49,402 bases of DNA from Nocardioides sp. (GCA_025924815.1 JAICHQ010000014.1:1-49402), one strand, 5' to 3'; shown: positions 31,843-41,347, counted from the stretch's first letter. Notes: generated by a model from the letters alone, not told the origin. A program made the numbers and translations.

Positions 31843-33786
31843 TCAGCTGGTCCAGGCGCGCCAGAGGGCGGCGTACTCACCGTCCTGGGCGACCAGGTCG
31901 TGGTGGGAGCCGAGCTCGAGGACCTCGCCGTCGATGACCACCGCGATCCGGTCGGCGTCGTGGGCGGTGTGGAGACGATGGGCGATCGCGACCACGGTAC
32001 GGCCGTCGAGGAGCGCGTTCATCGACCCCTCGAGGGTGCGGGCGGTGCGCGGGTCGATCAGCGAGGTCGCCTCGTCGAGCACCAGCGTGTGGGGGTCGGC
32101 GATGATCAGCCGCGCCAGGGCCACCTGCTGTGCCTGGGCCGGCGTCAGCGACTGCTGGCCCGAGCCGATCATGGTGTCCAGCGCGTGGGGCAGTCGCTCG
32201 ACCCAGTCACGTGACCCGACCGCCGACAAGGCGTCCCACACCGCCTCGTCGGGGGAGTCCTCGCGCGCGAGCACGATGTTGTCGCGCACGGTCCCGACGA
32301 ACACGTGGTGCTCCTGGGTCACCAGCGCTACCTCGGTCCGCAGCTGCTCCAGGGGCAGCGCCACCAGGTCGACGCCACCGACCTTCACCGATCCCGTCCG
32401 GGGTCCGTTGATCCCCGACAGCAGTCGCCCGAGCGTCGACTTGCCCGAGCCGGACGGGCCGACGATCGCCAGCCGCTCGCCGACCTCGAGGTCGAGCGAC
32501 ACCCCGTGGAGTACGTCGTGCCCCTCGCGGTAGGCGAAGTGCAGGTCCTCGCCCACCAGGTGCGGTCCGTCGGGGCGCTCGGTCCCGGCCACCCGGTCCT
32601 CCGGCACCTGCGCGATGCCGAGCAGCCGGCTGGTCGATGCGACGCCGACCTGGAGCCGGTCCATCTCGCCGACCAGCCGGTCGAGCGGGCCGCTCAGCGA
32701 CTCGACGTACAGCAGGGCCGCGGTGATCTGCCCGAGCGAGACCCAGCCCTTCGAGTAGCCCCAGGCACCCACCAGCAGCGTCACCACGCGGGGGCTGTTG
32801 AAGCAGATGTCGATGACGCAGAACAGCAGGTTGCGCAGCGTCATGGTGTAGCGCTCGGCCTGCGCCGACACCTCGATGTCGTCGTCGCCGGCGCCCACGC
32901 GCAGGTCGCTCAGCGCAAGCGCCTCGACCGTCCGCGCGCCTTCGACGGTCTCGGTGAGCGTCGTGTTGATCCGGGAGTACGTCGACCCCTCGGTGATGTA
33001 GCCCTTCGGGGCGCGCTGGAGGTAACGGCGCACCTGGAAGCCGGAGGCCCCGATCAACAGCAGGCACGGGACGGCCAGCACCACGCTGTTGAGCAGCATC
33101 GCGACCACGGACAGGCCGACGGTCAGCCCGGAGATGATCGCCTGCGGCAGCCCGAACTGCACCGACCGGCTCATCGTGCCGACGTCGCGCGTCACCCGGG
33201 TGACCAGGTCGCCGGTCGAGGCGCCCTCGACCCGGCCCAGGGGGAGCCGGAGGACGGTCCGGACGATGTACTCGCGGGCGGAGGAGAGCAGGTCCTGGCC
33301 GAAGATCGTCGAGATCCGCTGGGCCAGGAACGTCAGCAGCGCCTGGGCACAGACGACACCGACGATCAGCAGGGCGAGCTCGTTGAGGGCGGAGATCTGG
33401 TCGGCCCGCGCGCCCCCGTGGACGGTGCGGTTGACCAGGTTGCCCAGCAGCCGCGGTACGACGAGCGCGGCGCCCGCGGCGAGTGCGTTGAGCGCGACGA
33501 GCCAGAAGACCTCACTCCTGCGCTCGGCCAGGAGACCGCGGAAGAACGTCAGCACGACGCGGTTGTCGGCCACCGGCCAGCCGCGCTCCGGGCTGCGGGA
33601 CGCGGCGTACGTGTCGAGGGCGCGCCGCTCCCGCAGCAGGTGCCGGCGACGCAGCGCCGTCACGCGCTCGCGCCGGCTCACCCCACGCGGCGGGACGAGC
33701 TCTGCGGGCACGACCGGCTCCCGCGAGCTGTGGTCGCGCCAGGTCTCGGCCGAGGTGGCCAGCGGGTCAGAGGCGAGAGTGCTCAT
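31843..33786 (-). CDS. ABC exporter half-transporter with intact Walker motifs but degenerate signature
   Basis: The 647-residue protein has a transmembrane domain (about residues 90-370) and a nucleotide-binding domain with Walker A GPSGSGKS (443-450), Q-loop VTQEHH, Walker B TLVLDEATS with catalytic glutamate, and H-loop IAHRL. Its signature, normally LSGGQ, is LTPAQ (547-551). It pairs with the next half-transporter: its own Walker A/B would join the partner's intact LSGGQ to make the one working ATP site. The ATG at 33786 overlaps the partner's end by 20 bp. Substrate unknown. Confidence 0.9.
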   Translation of the reverse strand: MSTLASDPLATSAETWRDHSSREPVVPAELVPPRGVSRRERVTALRRRHLLRERRALDTYAASRSPERGWPVADNRVVLTFFRGLLAERRSEVFWLVALNALAAGAALVVPRLLGNLVNRTVHGGARADQISALNELALLIVGVVCAQALLTFLAQRISTIFGQDLLSSAREYIVRTVLRLPLGRVEGASTGDLVTRVTRDVGTMSRSVQFGLPQAIISGLTVGLSVVAMLLNSVVLAVPCLLLIGASGFQVRRYLQRAPKGYITEGSTYSRINTTLTETVEGARTVEALALSDLRVGAGDDDIEVSAQAERYTMTLRNLLFCVIDICFNSPRVVTLLVGAWGYSKGWVSLGQITAALLYVESLSGPLDRLVGEMDRLQVGVASTSRLLGIAQVPEDRVAGTERPDGPHLVGEDLHFAYREGHDVLHGVSLDLEVGERLAIVGPSGSGKSTLGRLLSGINGPRTGSVKVGGVDLVALPLEQLRTEVALVTQEHHVFVGTVRDNIVLAREDSPDEAVWDALSAVGSRDWVERLPHALDTMIGSGQQSLTPAQAQQVALARLIIADPHTLVLDEATSLIDPRTARTLEGSMNALLDGRTVVAIAHRLHTAHDADRIAVVIDGEVLELGSHHDLVAQDGEYAALWRAWTS

Positions 33787-35674
33787 GGCTCGACACCTCC
33801 TCGACCGGTGCGTCCATCGACCGCGCGACGACGCCGCGGTACGCCGCACTCGTGCGCAGCAGGTCGTCGTGCGTCCCCTCGACGGTGACCGTGCCGTTCT
33901 CGAGCAGCACGACGCGGTCGGCATGGTGCAGCCACAGCGGTGACACCGTCGTGACCACGGTCGTGCGCCCGCGTCGCACGTCGGCGACCCGCTCGGCGAT
34001 CCGGGCCTCGGTGTGGGCGTCGACCGCCGAGGTCGGCTCCACCAGCACCAGGACCGGCGCGTCGACCGCCAGCGCGCGGGCCAGCACGACCCGTTGCCGC
34101 TGCCCCCCCGAGAGCCCGCGTCCGCGCTCGTCGAGCACGCCCTGCCACCCGCCCGGCAGCGCCTCGTAGACGTCCTCGGCGTTCGCCACCCGCAGGGCGT
34201 GCTCGGCCTGCTCGAGGGTCAGCCTCCCGTGCGGGTCGATCGCGTCCTGGAGCGTCCCGGCGAAGAGCTGGCTGCCGGTGTCGCTGACCAGGATGTGCCG
34301 GCGTACGTCGTCCAGCGATGCCGCGCCGAGGTCGACGTCGCCCAGGCGGACGCCCCACTCGCGGTTGGCCAGCTCCTCGTCGAGCGCGGCCAGGCGGGCC
34401 CGCTCCGCGAGCCGCTCGGCCCGGGCCCGGCGTGCCGCCCTGCCCTTGAGCCCCTCGCCGAGCTCGTAGCTGACCGGCTCGGTGTCGGCGGGCAGGTAGC
34501 GACCCAGCCGGTCGGCCAGCGCCGCGGTGTCCTCGGGCACGGCCGAGACCACGATCGTCAGCTCGCCCTCGTGGGCGGTGAAGCCGCTCAGGGCGTCGTA
34601 CAGGTCGGCCTCGTCGGGCAGCGGCGTGCTGGTCTCGAGGTCCGGCCACGGCGGCTGGTGCTCGAAGATCGCGATCGCCTTGCGCGCCGACACCATCGCC
34701 CGGGTGACCTTCTGGGCGAGCTCGAAGAAGGTCTGGATCGGGTAGATCATGAACAGTGCGTAGCCGAGGAAGCTGATCAGCTGCCCGATGGTGAGGTCGC
34801 CGTCGATCACCTGGCGGGTGCCCAGCCAGACCAGCAGCACGATGAAGACGCCGGAGAAGAGCACCCCGACGGCCTCGATCGCCGCCTGCCAGATGCCCGC
34901 CGACACCCCGGCCCTTCTGGCCAGCTGCGACTGCTGGTCGTAGTTGCGGCCGAACGTGCGCTCCCCGCCGATGCCGCGCAGGATCCGCAGGCCGGCCACG
35001 ATGTCGGTGGCCATCGAGGTGAGCTCGGAGTTGCGCCCGCGCTCGACCTGCTGGCGGCGGTGCAGCGGCTTGAGCAGGGGCATCGCGGCGCCGACCAGCA
35101 CCGGCGCGGCGAGCAGCATCAGGACGCCGAGCTCGGGTGAGGTCGTGAGCACGATGAAGGCGACGATCAGGTAGGCCACCAGCTGGGAGGCCGCTCGCGA
35201 GGTGATCTCGGTCAGCGCCCCGAACTCGTCGGAGTCGCTCGAGGCGACGCTGAGCACCTCGCCCGTCGGCGTACGCCGCGGCAGCACGTGGCCCATCTGA
35301 ACGACCTTGCGGGTGACCAGCTTCATCGTCCCGTAGAGACCGATCAGCCAGGTGCGCACCACCAGGGTGTGCAGGACGATGCCGAACGTCGCACCCACCA
35401 CCGTCACGATGAACAGCAGCCCCGCCCAGAACAGCGTGCCGCTCGCCGAGTGCGCGACGATACCGTGGTCGATGGCCTTGCCGAACAGCAGCGGGCCGAC
35501 CGTCAGCGGGAGCTGCCAGAGCACGCCGACCACCGTCGACAGTGCGATCACCGGCCACTGGAACCTCAGGAACCATCGCAGGAACGCCGCCGGGGTGCGC
35601 GTGTCCGGCGCGGGACCAGGCGTCCGCCCGGCCGCGCTGTAGAAGGTGTCGATCACCGGGGGAAAGTCGCGCAT
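33767..35674 (-). CDS. ABC exporter half-transporter with intact signature but lost Walker A
   Basis: The 635-residue partner has six membrane segments (about 40-320) and a nucleotide-binding domain with a perfect LSGGQRQR (521-528). Its Walker A region reads VVSAVPEDTAALADRL (375-390) and lacks the glycines and lysine. Walker B is VLVLVEPTSAVD, with the aspartate replaced by valine but glutamate kept. The H-loop histidine is missing (TVSPLW), and the Q-loop glutamine also seems absent. It cannot bind ATP by itself in the standard way. The ATG at 35674 is chosen over one 54 nt upstream; neither has a clear ribosome site. Confidence 0.9.
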   Translation of the reverse strand: MRDFPPVIDTFYSAAGRTPGPAPDTRTPAAFLRWFLRFQWPVIALSTVVGVLWQLPLTVGPLLFGKAIDHGIVAHSASGTLFWAGLLFIVTVVGATFGIVLHTLVVRTWLIGLYGTMKLVTRKVVQMGHVLPRRTPTGEVLSVASSDSDEFGALTEITSRAASQLVAYLIVAFIVLTTSPELGVLMLLAAPVLVGAAMPLLKPLHRRQQVERGRNSELTSMATDIVAGLRILRGIGGERTFGRNYDQQSQLARRAGVSAGIWQAAIEAVGVLFSGVFIVLLVWLGTRQVIDGDLTIGQLISFLGYALFMIYPIQTFFELAQKVTRAMVSARKAIAIFEHQPPWPDLETSTPLPDEADLYDALSGFTAHEGELTIVVSAVPEDTAALADRLGRYLPADTEPVSYELGEGLKGRAARRARAERLAERARLAALDEELANREWGVRLGDVDLGAASLDDVRRHILVSDTGSQLFAGTLQDAIDPHGRLTLEQAEHALRVANAEDVYEALPGGWQGVLDERGRGLSGGQRQRVVLARALAVDAPVLVLVEPTSAVDAHTEARIAERVADVRRGRTTVVTTVSPLWLHHADRVVLLENGTVTVEGTHDDLLRTSAAYRGVVARSMDAPVEEVSSHEHSRL

Positions 35675-35793
35675 GGCACCCGCGAGCCTACGGTCGCGGA
35701 GGCTGCGCCAGCGAACCGTTTTGATCATCGGAGGGGGCCGCGGGCCGCCGGGACGGGGGGTTCAGCGTGTCCCGTCGCTACTAGTCTGGCGCC

Positions 35794-37092
35794 ATGCCCT
35801 ACTACCGGAGTCTGGGATCTGTCCCGCCCAAGCGCCACACGCAGCACCGCGACCCGGAGGGCAGGCTCTACTTCGAGGAGCTGATGGGGGAGGAGGGCTT
35901 CTCGTCGGACTCCTCGCTGCTCTACCACCGGGGCGTCCCGTCGAGCATCGTCGACTCTCAGGTCTGGGAGCTCCCCGACCAGAGCCGTACGCCGAACCAC
36001 CCGCTCAAGCCGCGCCACCTGAGGCTGCACGCGCTCTTCCCGGAGCCTGGGGCCCCCTCGGGAGACGGCCCGACCGGTGACAGCGGTGCCTGCCCGGTCG
36101 AAGGACGCCGGTTGGTGCTCGGCAACAACGACGTCCGGATCAGCTACGTCGTCACCGGCGCCGACCCGTCGCCGTACTACCGCAACGCGATCGGCGACGA
36201 GTGCGTCTACGTCGAGTCGGGGTCGGGTGTGGTCGAGAGCGTCTTCGGTGTCGTGTCCTACCGTGCCCAGGACTATGTCGTGATCCCGCGCGCGACGACC
36301 CACCGGTGGGTGCCCGCCCAGGACGACACAGGGCCCAGCCGGCTCTACGCGATCGAGGCGAACTCCCACATCGCCCCGCCCAAGCGCTACCTGTCGCGCT
36401 TCGGTCAGCTGCTCGAGCACGCGCCGTACTGCGAGCGCGACCTGCACGGTCCGGGCGAGACGTTCGAGGTCTCCACCGGCTCGACCGAGGATCCGCGCGA
36501 CGTCGAGGTGCTGGTCAAGCATCGCGTGGGCAGCCAGGTCGTCGGCACCAGGATGACCTATGACACCCACCCGTTCGACGTGGTCGGCTGGGACGGCTGC
36601 CTGTACCCCTATACGTTCAACCTCGAGGACTACATGCCGATCACCGGCAAGATCCACCAGCCGCCGCCGGTGCACCAGGTCTTCGAGGGCCACAACTTCG
36701 TGATCTGCAACTTCCTGCCCCGCAAGGTCGACTACCACCCGCTGTCGATCCCGGTGCCGTACTACCACTCCAACGTCGACAGCGACGAGGTCATGTTCTA
36801 CGTCGGCGGCGACTACGAGGCGCGCAAGGGCTCGGGCATCGGGCTCGGCTCGATCTCGGTGCACCCCGGCGGCTTTGCCCACGGGCCGCAGCCGAGTGCC
36901 ATCGAGGCCTCGCTCGGTGCGGAGAGGTTCGAGGAGACCGCGGTCATGATCGACACCTTCGCGCCCCTCGACCTGGGCGAGGCGGGAGTCGCCTGCGAGG
37001 ACCCGGCGTATGCCTGGAGCTGGTCCGGCCGTCACACTGGGGACGTCGCGACGGGTGAGGACGGCGGACCGGCGGTCTACTCCAACTCGTGA
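35794..37092 (+). CDS. hmgA: homogentisate 1,2-dioxygenase
   Basis: The 432-residue product has the HGD cupin fold, with the C-terminal iron-site motif VHPGGFAHGPQPSA and the opening YYRSLGSVPPKRHTQHRDP typical of actinobacterial members. It opens the ring of homogentisate to maleylacetoacetate in tyrosine/phenylalanine breakdown. The ATG at 35794 lacks a ribosome site, and a TACTAG element lies about 10 nt upstream, so the mRNA may be leaderless. A pirin gene follows after 25 bp. Fumarylacetoacetase is about 19 kb away, and no maleylacetoacetate isomerase or HPPD is visible. Confidence 0.88.
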   Translation: MPYYRSLGSVPPKRHTQHRDPEGRLYFEELMGEEGFSSDSSLLYHRGVPSSIVDSQVWELPDQSRTPNHPLKPRHLRLHALFPEPGAPSGDGPTGDSGACPVEGRRLVLGNNDVRISYVVTGADPSPYYRNAIGDECVYVESGSGVVESVFGVVSYRAQDYVVIPRATTHRWVPAQDDTGPSRLYAIEANSHIAPPKRYLSRFGQLLEHAPYCERDLHGPGETFEVSTGSTEDPRDVEVLVKHRVGSQVVGTRMTYDTHPFDVVGWDGCLYPYTFNLEDYMPITGKIHQPPPVHQVFEGHNFVICNFLPRKVDYHPLSIPVPYYHSNVDSDEVMFYVGGDYEARKGSGIGLGSISVHPGGFAHGPQPSAIEASLGAERFEETAVMIDTFAPLDLGEAGVACEDPAYAWSWSGRHTGDVATGEDGGPAVYSNS

Positions 37093-37117
37093 GCGCGATG
37101 ACGGAGATGAGACAGCC

Positions 37118-38050
37118 ATGACGGAGATCCTCGAACCCCGCGAGGTGCCGCTCGGCGGACTGCGTGCGATGAACGTCCGTCGCACGCTCCCGCAGCGGCA
37201 GCGCTCCCTGATCGGTGCGTGGTGCTTCCTCGACCACTACGGACCGGACCGCGTCGACGAGACCGGCGGGATGATGGTCGCCCCACATCCTCACATCGGC
37301 CTGCAGACGGTGAGCTGGCTGTTCGGCGGCGTCGTCGAGCACCGTGACAGCGCGGGAACCCACGCGCTGGTGAAGCCCGGCGAGCTGAACCTGATGACCT
37401 CCGGTCGCGGCATCTCCCACTCCGAGGTGTCCACCGACGAGACCACCGAGCTGCACGGCGTACAGCTGTGGGTGGCGCTGCCGTCGGCGTACCGCGACAT
37501 CGAGCCGGCGTTCGCCCACTACGCCCCACCGGTCGTCCACGGCAGCGGTTGGGACGCCCAGGTGTTCCTCGGCTCGATGCTCGGCAGCGAGTCGCCGGTC
37601 GCGGCGTACAGCCCGCTGCTCGGCGCCGAGATGATCCTCGACGGCGGAACCCGCCTGGCCCCCGACACCCAGGCATCGTTCGAGTACGGCGTGCTGGTCG
37701 ACTTCGGTCTGGTCCGGGTCAACGGTGAGGAGGTCAAGCAGCATCAGCTCGCCTACGTCGCGCCCGGCGAGGGGCTCGAGCTCGAGGCCGCCGACCTCTC
37801 CCACGTCCTGGTGATCGGCGGGCCGCCGTTCGGCGAGGAGATCGTGATGTGGTGGAACTTCGTCGGCCGCGACCACGACGAGGTCGTCCAGGCCCGCGCG
37901 GACTGGATGGCGCAGATCACCGACCGCAACGGCACCATCCAGGACAGCTCGGAGGTCTACGACGGGCGGTTCGGTATCGTCACCGGCGACCACCTGCCGC
38001 CCATCCCGGCCCCGAGGCTGCCCAACGCCAGGCTCAAGCCCCGCTCCTGA
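37118..38050 (+). CDS. pirin family protein
   Basis: The 310-residue double-cupin protein has the metal-binding motif PHPHIGLQTVSWLF and a GRGISHSE segment that supplies the remaining ligands. Pirins bind Fe2+; some act as quercetinases and others as redox co-regulators. The ATG at 37118 follows GGAGATGAG; an earlier in-frame start would run inside hmgA. It is probably co-transcribed with hmgA. Confidence 0.88.
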   Translation: MTEILEPREVPLGGLRAMNVRRTLPQRQRSLIGAWCFLDHYGPDRVDETGGMMVAPHPHIGLQTVSWLFGGVVEHRDSAGTHALVKPGELNLMTSGRGISHSEVSTDETTELHGVQLWVALPSAYRDIEPAFAHYAPPVVHGSGWDAQVFLGSMLGSESPVAAYSPLLGAEMILDGGTRLAPDTQASFEYGVLVDFGLVRVNGEEVKQHQLAYVAPGEGLELEAADLSHVLVIGGPPFGEEIVMWWNFVGRDHDEVVQARADWMAQITDRNGTIQDSSEVYDGRFGIVTGDHLPPIPAPRLPNARLKPRS

Positions 38051-38075
38051 CCCCGCAGCTGGGAGACTGGGCGAC

Positions 38076-38648
38076 ATGGGGCCGGTGGTGGGCGACGACG
38101 GCGTCGCGCGGTGCCCGTGGGGCGACGCCGACCCGGTGATGCGGGCCTACCACGACGACGAGTGGGGGCGTCCGGTCCACGGCGAGTCAGCTCATCTGGA
38201 GCGCCTCACCCTCGAGGCGTTCCAGTCCGGGCTCTCCTGGCGGACGATCCTGATGAAGCGCCCCGCGTTCCGCACGGCCTTCCATGACTTCGACGCCGAC
38301 CGGGTGGCGGCGTACGACGACACCGACGTCGAACGCCTGATGGCCGACGCCGCCATCGTGCGCAACCGGATGAAGGTGAACGCCGCGGTCACCAACGCCC
38401 GGGCCACCGTGGCCCTGCGCGATCACGGTGGCTTGGAGGCGCTGATCCACGAGCACCGCCCGACACACTGGAGCCGGCCGCGCACGACCGAGGAGGTCAT
38501 GGCCAGGACCGCTGAGTCGCTGGCCCTGTCCACGGCTCTGAAGAAGGCGGGGTTCGCGTTCGTCGGCCCGACCACGATGCACGCGCTGATGCAAGCCCTG
38601 GGCGTCGTCGACGATCACCTCGTGGGATGTCACTGCAGCCCCGCCTGA
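38076..38648 (+). CDS. tag: DNA-3-methyladenine glycosylase I
   Basis: The 190-residue product matches Tag: RCPWGDADPVMRAYHDDEWGRP at the start, SGLSWRTILMKRPAFR helix-hairpin region, and VGPTTMHALMQALGVVDDHLVGC at the end. The zinc-snap ligands are C13, H26, H181 and C185. It excises 3-methyladenine from alkylated DNA. It begins 25 bp after the pirin gene, so a shared transcript is plausible. Its last codons merge into the 13-bp tandem repeat. Confidence 0.92.
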   Translation: MGPVVGDDGVARCPWGDADPVMRAYHDDEWGRPVHGESAHLERLTLEAFQSGLSWRTILMKRPAFRTAFHDFDADRVAAYDDTDVERLMADAAIVRNRMKVNAAVTNARATVALRDHGGLEALIHEHRPTHWSRPRTTEEVMARTAESLALSTALKKAGFAFVGPTTMHALMQALGVVDDHLVGCHCSPA

Positions 38649-38693
38649 TGTAGCCGCCTGACGTCGCCGCCTGATGTAGCCGCCTGATGTATC
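38642..38693. repeat. four-unit 13-bp tandem repeat at the end of tag
   Basis: Units: CGCCTGATGTAGC, CGCCTGACGTCGC, CGCCTGATGTAGC, CGCCTGATGTATC. The first unit contains the tag stop codon. The period is not a multiple of three, so expansion or loss would not affect tag but changes the spacer before the amidase. Confidence 0.9.
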
Positions 38694-38775
38694 TGGGCGA
38701 CGAAGCGGCCCTCCTGACGAGTGCACCGGGTGACGGGGGCTCGGTGCTCCCTGTGGGGCGCTCTCGCGCACCACG

Positions 38776-38807
38776 CGACGGCCGCCGGCCCACACCGGCG
38801 GCCGTCG
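38776..38807 (+). terminator. hairpin terminator after tag
   Basis: CGACGGCCGCCGG (38776-38788) and CCGGCGGCCGTCG (38795-38807) form a perfect 13-bp stem with a 6-nt loop, followed by TT. It lies between tag and the amidase gene and should separate the two transcripts. Confidence 0.75.
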
Positions 38808-38857
38808 TTCGCGATGCGCAGCCGAGTACGGGTGGGGCGGTGGATAGCCTCCGCTGC

Positions 38858-40261
38858 ATGGCCCGCGTCCACGCCTTCACCGACGACGCGCTCGGAGACC
38901 ACGACGCGGTCGGTCTCGCGCTGGAGATCGCCCGGCGACGGGTGTCGATCGCGGAGGTCGTCGACGCAGCCATCGCCCGCACCGAGGGCGTCGACCCGGA
39001 GCTGAACGCCGTGGCGGCCGAGGGCTTCGATCGGGCGCGAGCGGAGGCGCTGACCCCGGTCGGCGGCTTCTTCGCGGGAGTGCCGACGTTCGTCAAGGAC
39101 AACTCCGACCTCGCGGGCCTGCCGACCATGCAGGGTGCCGATGCGTTCGCCCCGGTCCCGGCGAAGCGGAACGGCGACTTCGCCCGGATGCTCCGCGCCA
39201 CCGGCGTCATCGCGCTCGGGAAGTCCCAGCTCTCGGAGTACGGCTTCAGCGCGTCGGCCGAGCACCCTCGGCTCGGGCCCGTCCGCTCGCCCTGGTCGAC
39301 CGACCACACCGCCGGCGCGTCGTCGGCGGGCTCGGCGGCCCTGGTCGCGTCCGGTGCGGTGCCGCTGGCGCATGCCAACGACGGGGGCGGCTCGATCCGT
39401 ATCCCGGCGGCGGTCAACGGCCTGGTCGGCCTCAAGCCCACGCGCGGCCGGGTGCCTCAGGACCGGATGCTGAGGCAGATGCCGGTCCGCCTCGTGGCCG
39501 ACGGGGTGGTGACGCGGTCGGTCCGCGACACCGCGGCGTTCCTCCGCGAGGCCGAGAGGGTCTACCGCAACCTCCGCCTCGCTCCGATCGGCGACGTCAC
39601 CCACGCCTCCCGCATCCGCCGGAGGGTCGCCGTCGTCACCGACGGTGTCGGCGTCGGGGCGAGCCCCGAGGTCGAGACGCTCACCCTGCAGACCGCCGGG
39701 CTGCTGGAGTCGCTCGGACATCACGTCGAGCGGATCGACCAGCCGGTCCCGCCGTCGTTCAGGGACGACTTCCTCGCCTATTGGAGCCTTCTGGCCTCCG
39801 CGATCGTCGCGTCGGGGCGTGTCGAGCACGGTCGTTCGTGGGACCCGTCCCGGCTCGACCGGATGACGCTCGGTCTCGACCGGCAGTGCCGGCGCCACCT
39901 CCATCGCGTGCCCAGGGCCATCGCCCACCTGCGCCGCAGCCACCGGCTCGCCGAGGAGGTCCATGCGGCGTACGACGTCGTCCTCACCCCGACCCTCGCT
40001 CGCGAGACCCCGCTCATCGGCTGGCTCGACCCGATGCAGGACTACGAGACCGTGATGGACCGGCTGCTGCAGTGGGTGGCCTTCACGCCCTGGCACAACG
40101 CCACCGGAGCCCCCGCGGTCTCGCTGCCGCTGGCGACCACCGCGGCCGGGCTGCCCCAGGGCATGATGCTCGCGGCCGCTCTCGGTCACGAGGCGATGCT
40201 GCTCCAGGTCGCCTACGAGCTCGAGGAGGCGCATCCCTGGCCCCTGCTCCGGGACGGTTGA
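38858..40261 (+). CDS. amidase (amidase signature family)
   Basis: The 467-residue product has the Ser-cisSer-Lys triad: K in VPTFVKDNSDL, the serines in GASSAGSAALVASG and GGGSIRIPAAVNGLVGLKPTRGRV. It hydrolyses an amide; the substrate is unknown. The ATG at 38858 is preferred because the frame upstream runs through the tandem repeat and terminator hairpin. It stands just before the oxidoreductase gene, 19 bp apart. Confidence 0.9.
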   Translation: MARVHAFTDDALGDHDAVGLALEIARRRVSIAEVVDAAIARTEGVDPELNAVAAEGFDRARAEALTPVGGFFAGVPTFVKDNSDLAGLPTMQGADAFAPVPAKRNGDFARMLRATGVIALGKSQLSEYGFSASAEHPRLGPVRSPWSTDHTAGASSAGSAALVASGAVPLAHANDGGGSIRIPAAVNGLVGLKPTRGRVPQDRMLRQMPVRLVADGVVTRSVRDTAAFLREAERVYRNLRLAPIGDVTHASRIRRRVAVVTDGVGVGASPEVETLTLQTAGLLESLGHHVERIDQPVPPSFRDDFLAYWSLLASAIVASGRVEHGRSWDPSRLDRMTLGLDRQCRRHLHRVPRAIAHLRRSHRLAEEVHAAYDVVLTPTLARETPLIGWLDPMQDYETVMDRLLQWVAFTPWHNATGAPAVSLPLATTAAGLPQGMMLAAALGHEAMLLQVAYELEEAHPWPLLRDG

Positions 40262-40280
40262 GGGCGGTAGCGTCGGCGAC

Positions 40281-41309
40281 ATGCGCGCCGTCGTCTACGA
40301 CCAGACCGGGAAGTCCTCCGTCCTCGAGGTCGTCGACCGCGAGCTCTCCGAGCCGCACTGGGGCGAGGTGCGGGTCCGGCTGGCGGTCGCGGGGGTCAAC
40401 CCCACCGACTGGAAGGCGCGGTCCGGCACGACCGGGCCGGCGGAGCTGCCGTGGGAGGAGATCGTCCCGGGTCAGGACGGCGCCGGCGTGGTCGACGCGG
40501 TCGGCGGGGGGGTGACCGGCGTGCACGAGGGCCAGCGCGTCTGGATCTACCTCGCCCAGCACCTGCGACCCACGGGCACCGCCCAGGAGTACGTCGTGGT
40601 CCCGGCCGGGCGCGTGGTGCGGCTCGGGGACGCGTCGTACGACGTCGGGGCGAGCCTGGGAGTGCCGGCGATGACGGCGCACCGCGCGCTCACGGTGCAC
40701 GAGGACGGGCCTGGCCGTCTCTCGCCGGAGGCGCTCGAGGGACGCACCGTCCTGGTCAGCGGGGGAGCAGGAGCCGTCGGGCACGCGGCCATCCAGCTCG
40801 CCGTCTGGGCGGGGGCCACCGTGATCGCGACCGTCAGCACCGACGAGAAGGCGGCGCTGGCGACCTCGGCCGGCGCCCACCACGTCGTCAACTACCGCAC
40901 CGGAGACGCCGCCGCCGAGATCAAGGAGCTTGCGCCCGACGGGGTCGACCTCGTCGTCGAGGTCGCGATCATCGCGAACGCCGACCTGGTCGCCCAGGTC
41001 CTCAAGCCGCGCGGTGCGGTCTCGATCTACGCCAACACCGGCGGCAACGAGGTGACCGTCCCGGTGCGGCCGTTGATGGCAATCAACGCCCGGCTCCAGT
41101 TCATCCTGCTCTACACCGTGGGCGACGAGGCCCTCGCGGCCGCCGCCGAGGACGTCTCGGCGGCCGTCGCGGACGGCGTTCTCGCGGTCGGTGAGGAATA
41201 CGGGTTGCCGCTCACGCGTTTCGACCTCACGCAAACGGCCGCCGCCCACGATGCGGTCGAGAACGGCGCCGTCGGCAAGGTGCTCATCGACGTGGCGGAC
41301 CTCGACTGA
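40281..41309 (+). CDS. zinc-free MDR oxidoreductase (quinone reductase-like)
   Basis: The 342-residue product is a medium-chain dehydrogenase/reductase: N-terminal GroES-like domain (AVVYDQTGKSSVLEVVDREL) and a Rossmann motif VLVSGGAGAVGHAAIQLA. It lacks the structural zinc cysteines, as in NADPH:quinone reductases. It should reduce quinones or enones with NADPH. Operon with the amidase is likely. Confidence 0.88.
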   Translation: MRAVVYDQTGKSSVLEVVDRELSEPHWGEVRVRLAVAGVNPTDWKARSGTTGPAELPWEEIVPGQDGAGVVDAVGGGVTGVHEGQRVWIYLAQHLRPTGTAQEYVVVPAGRVVRLGDASYDVGASLGVPAMTAHRALTVHEDGPGRLSPEALEGRTVLVSGGAGAVGHAAIQLAVWAGATVIATVSTDEKAALATSAGAHHVVNYRTGDAAAEIKELAPDGVDLVVEVAIIANADLVAQVLKPRGAVSIYANTGGNEVTVPVRPLMAINARLQFILLYTVGDEALAAAAEDVSAAVADGVLAVGEEYGLPLTRFDLTQTAAAHDAVENGAVGKVLIDVADLD

Positions 41310-41347
41310 AGGGGTCGAACGACGGCTCGGAACGGGGGACAGACGAT

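Noticed and set aside
38642..38693. CRISPR-like array
   Set aside because: Units are 13 bp and directly adjacent with no spacers; no cas genes are in the window.
38649..38857. N-terminal extension of the amidase through the tandem repeat
   Set aside because: The extra residues do not look like an amidase N terminus and would be read through a perfect hairpin; the ATG at 38858 fits the family.
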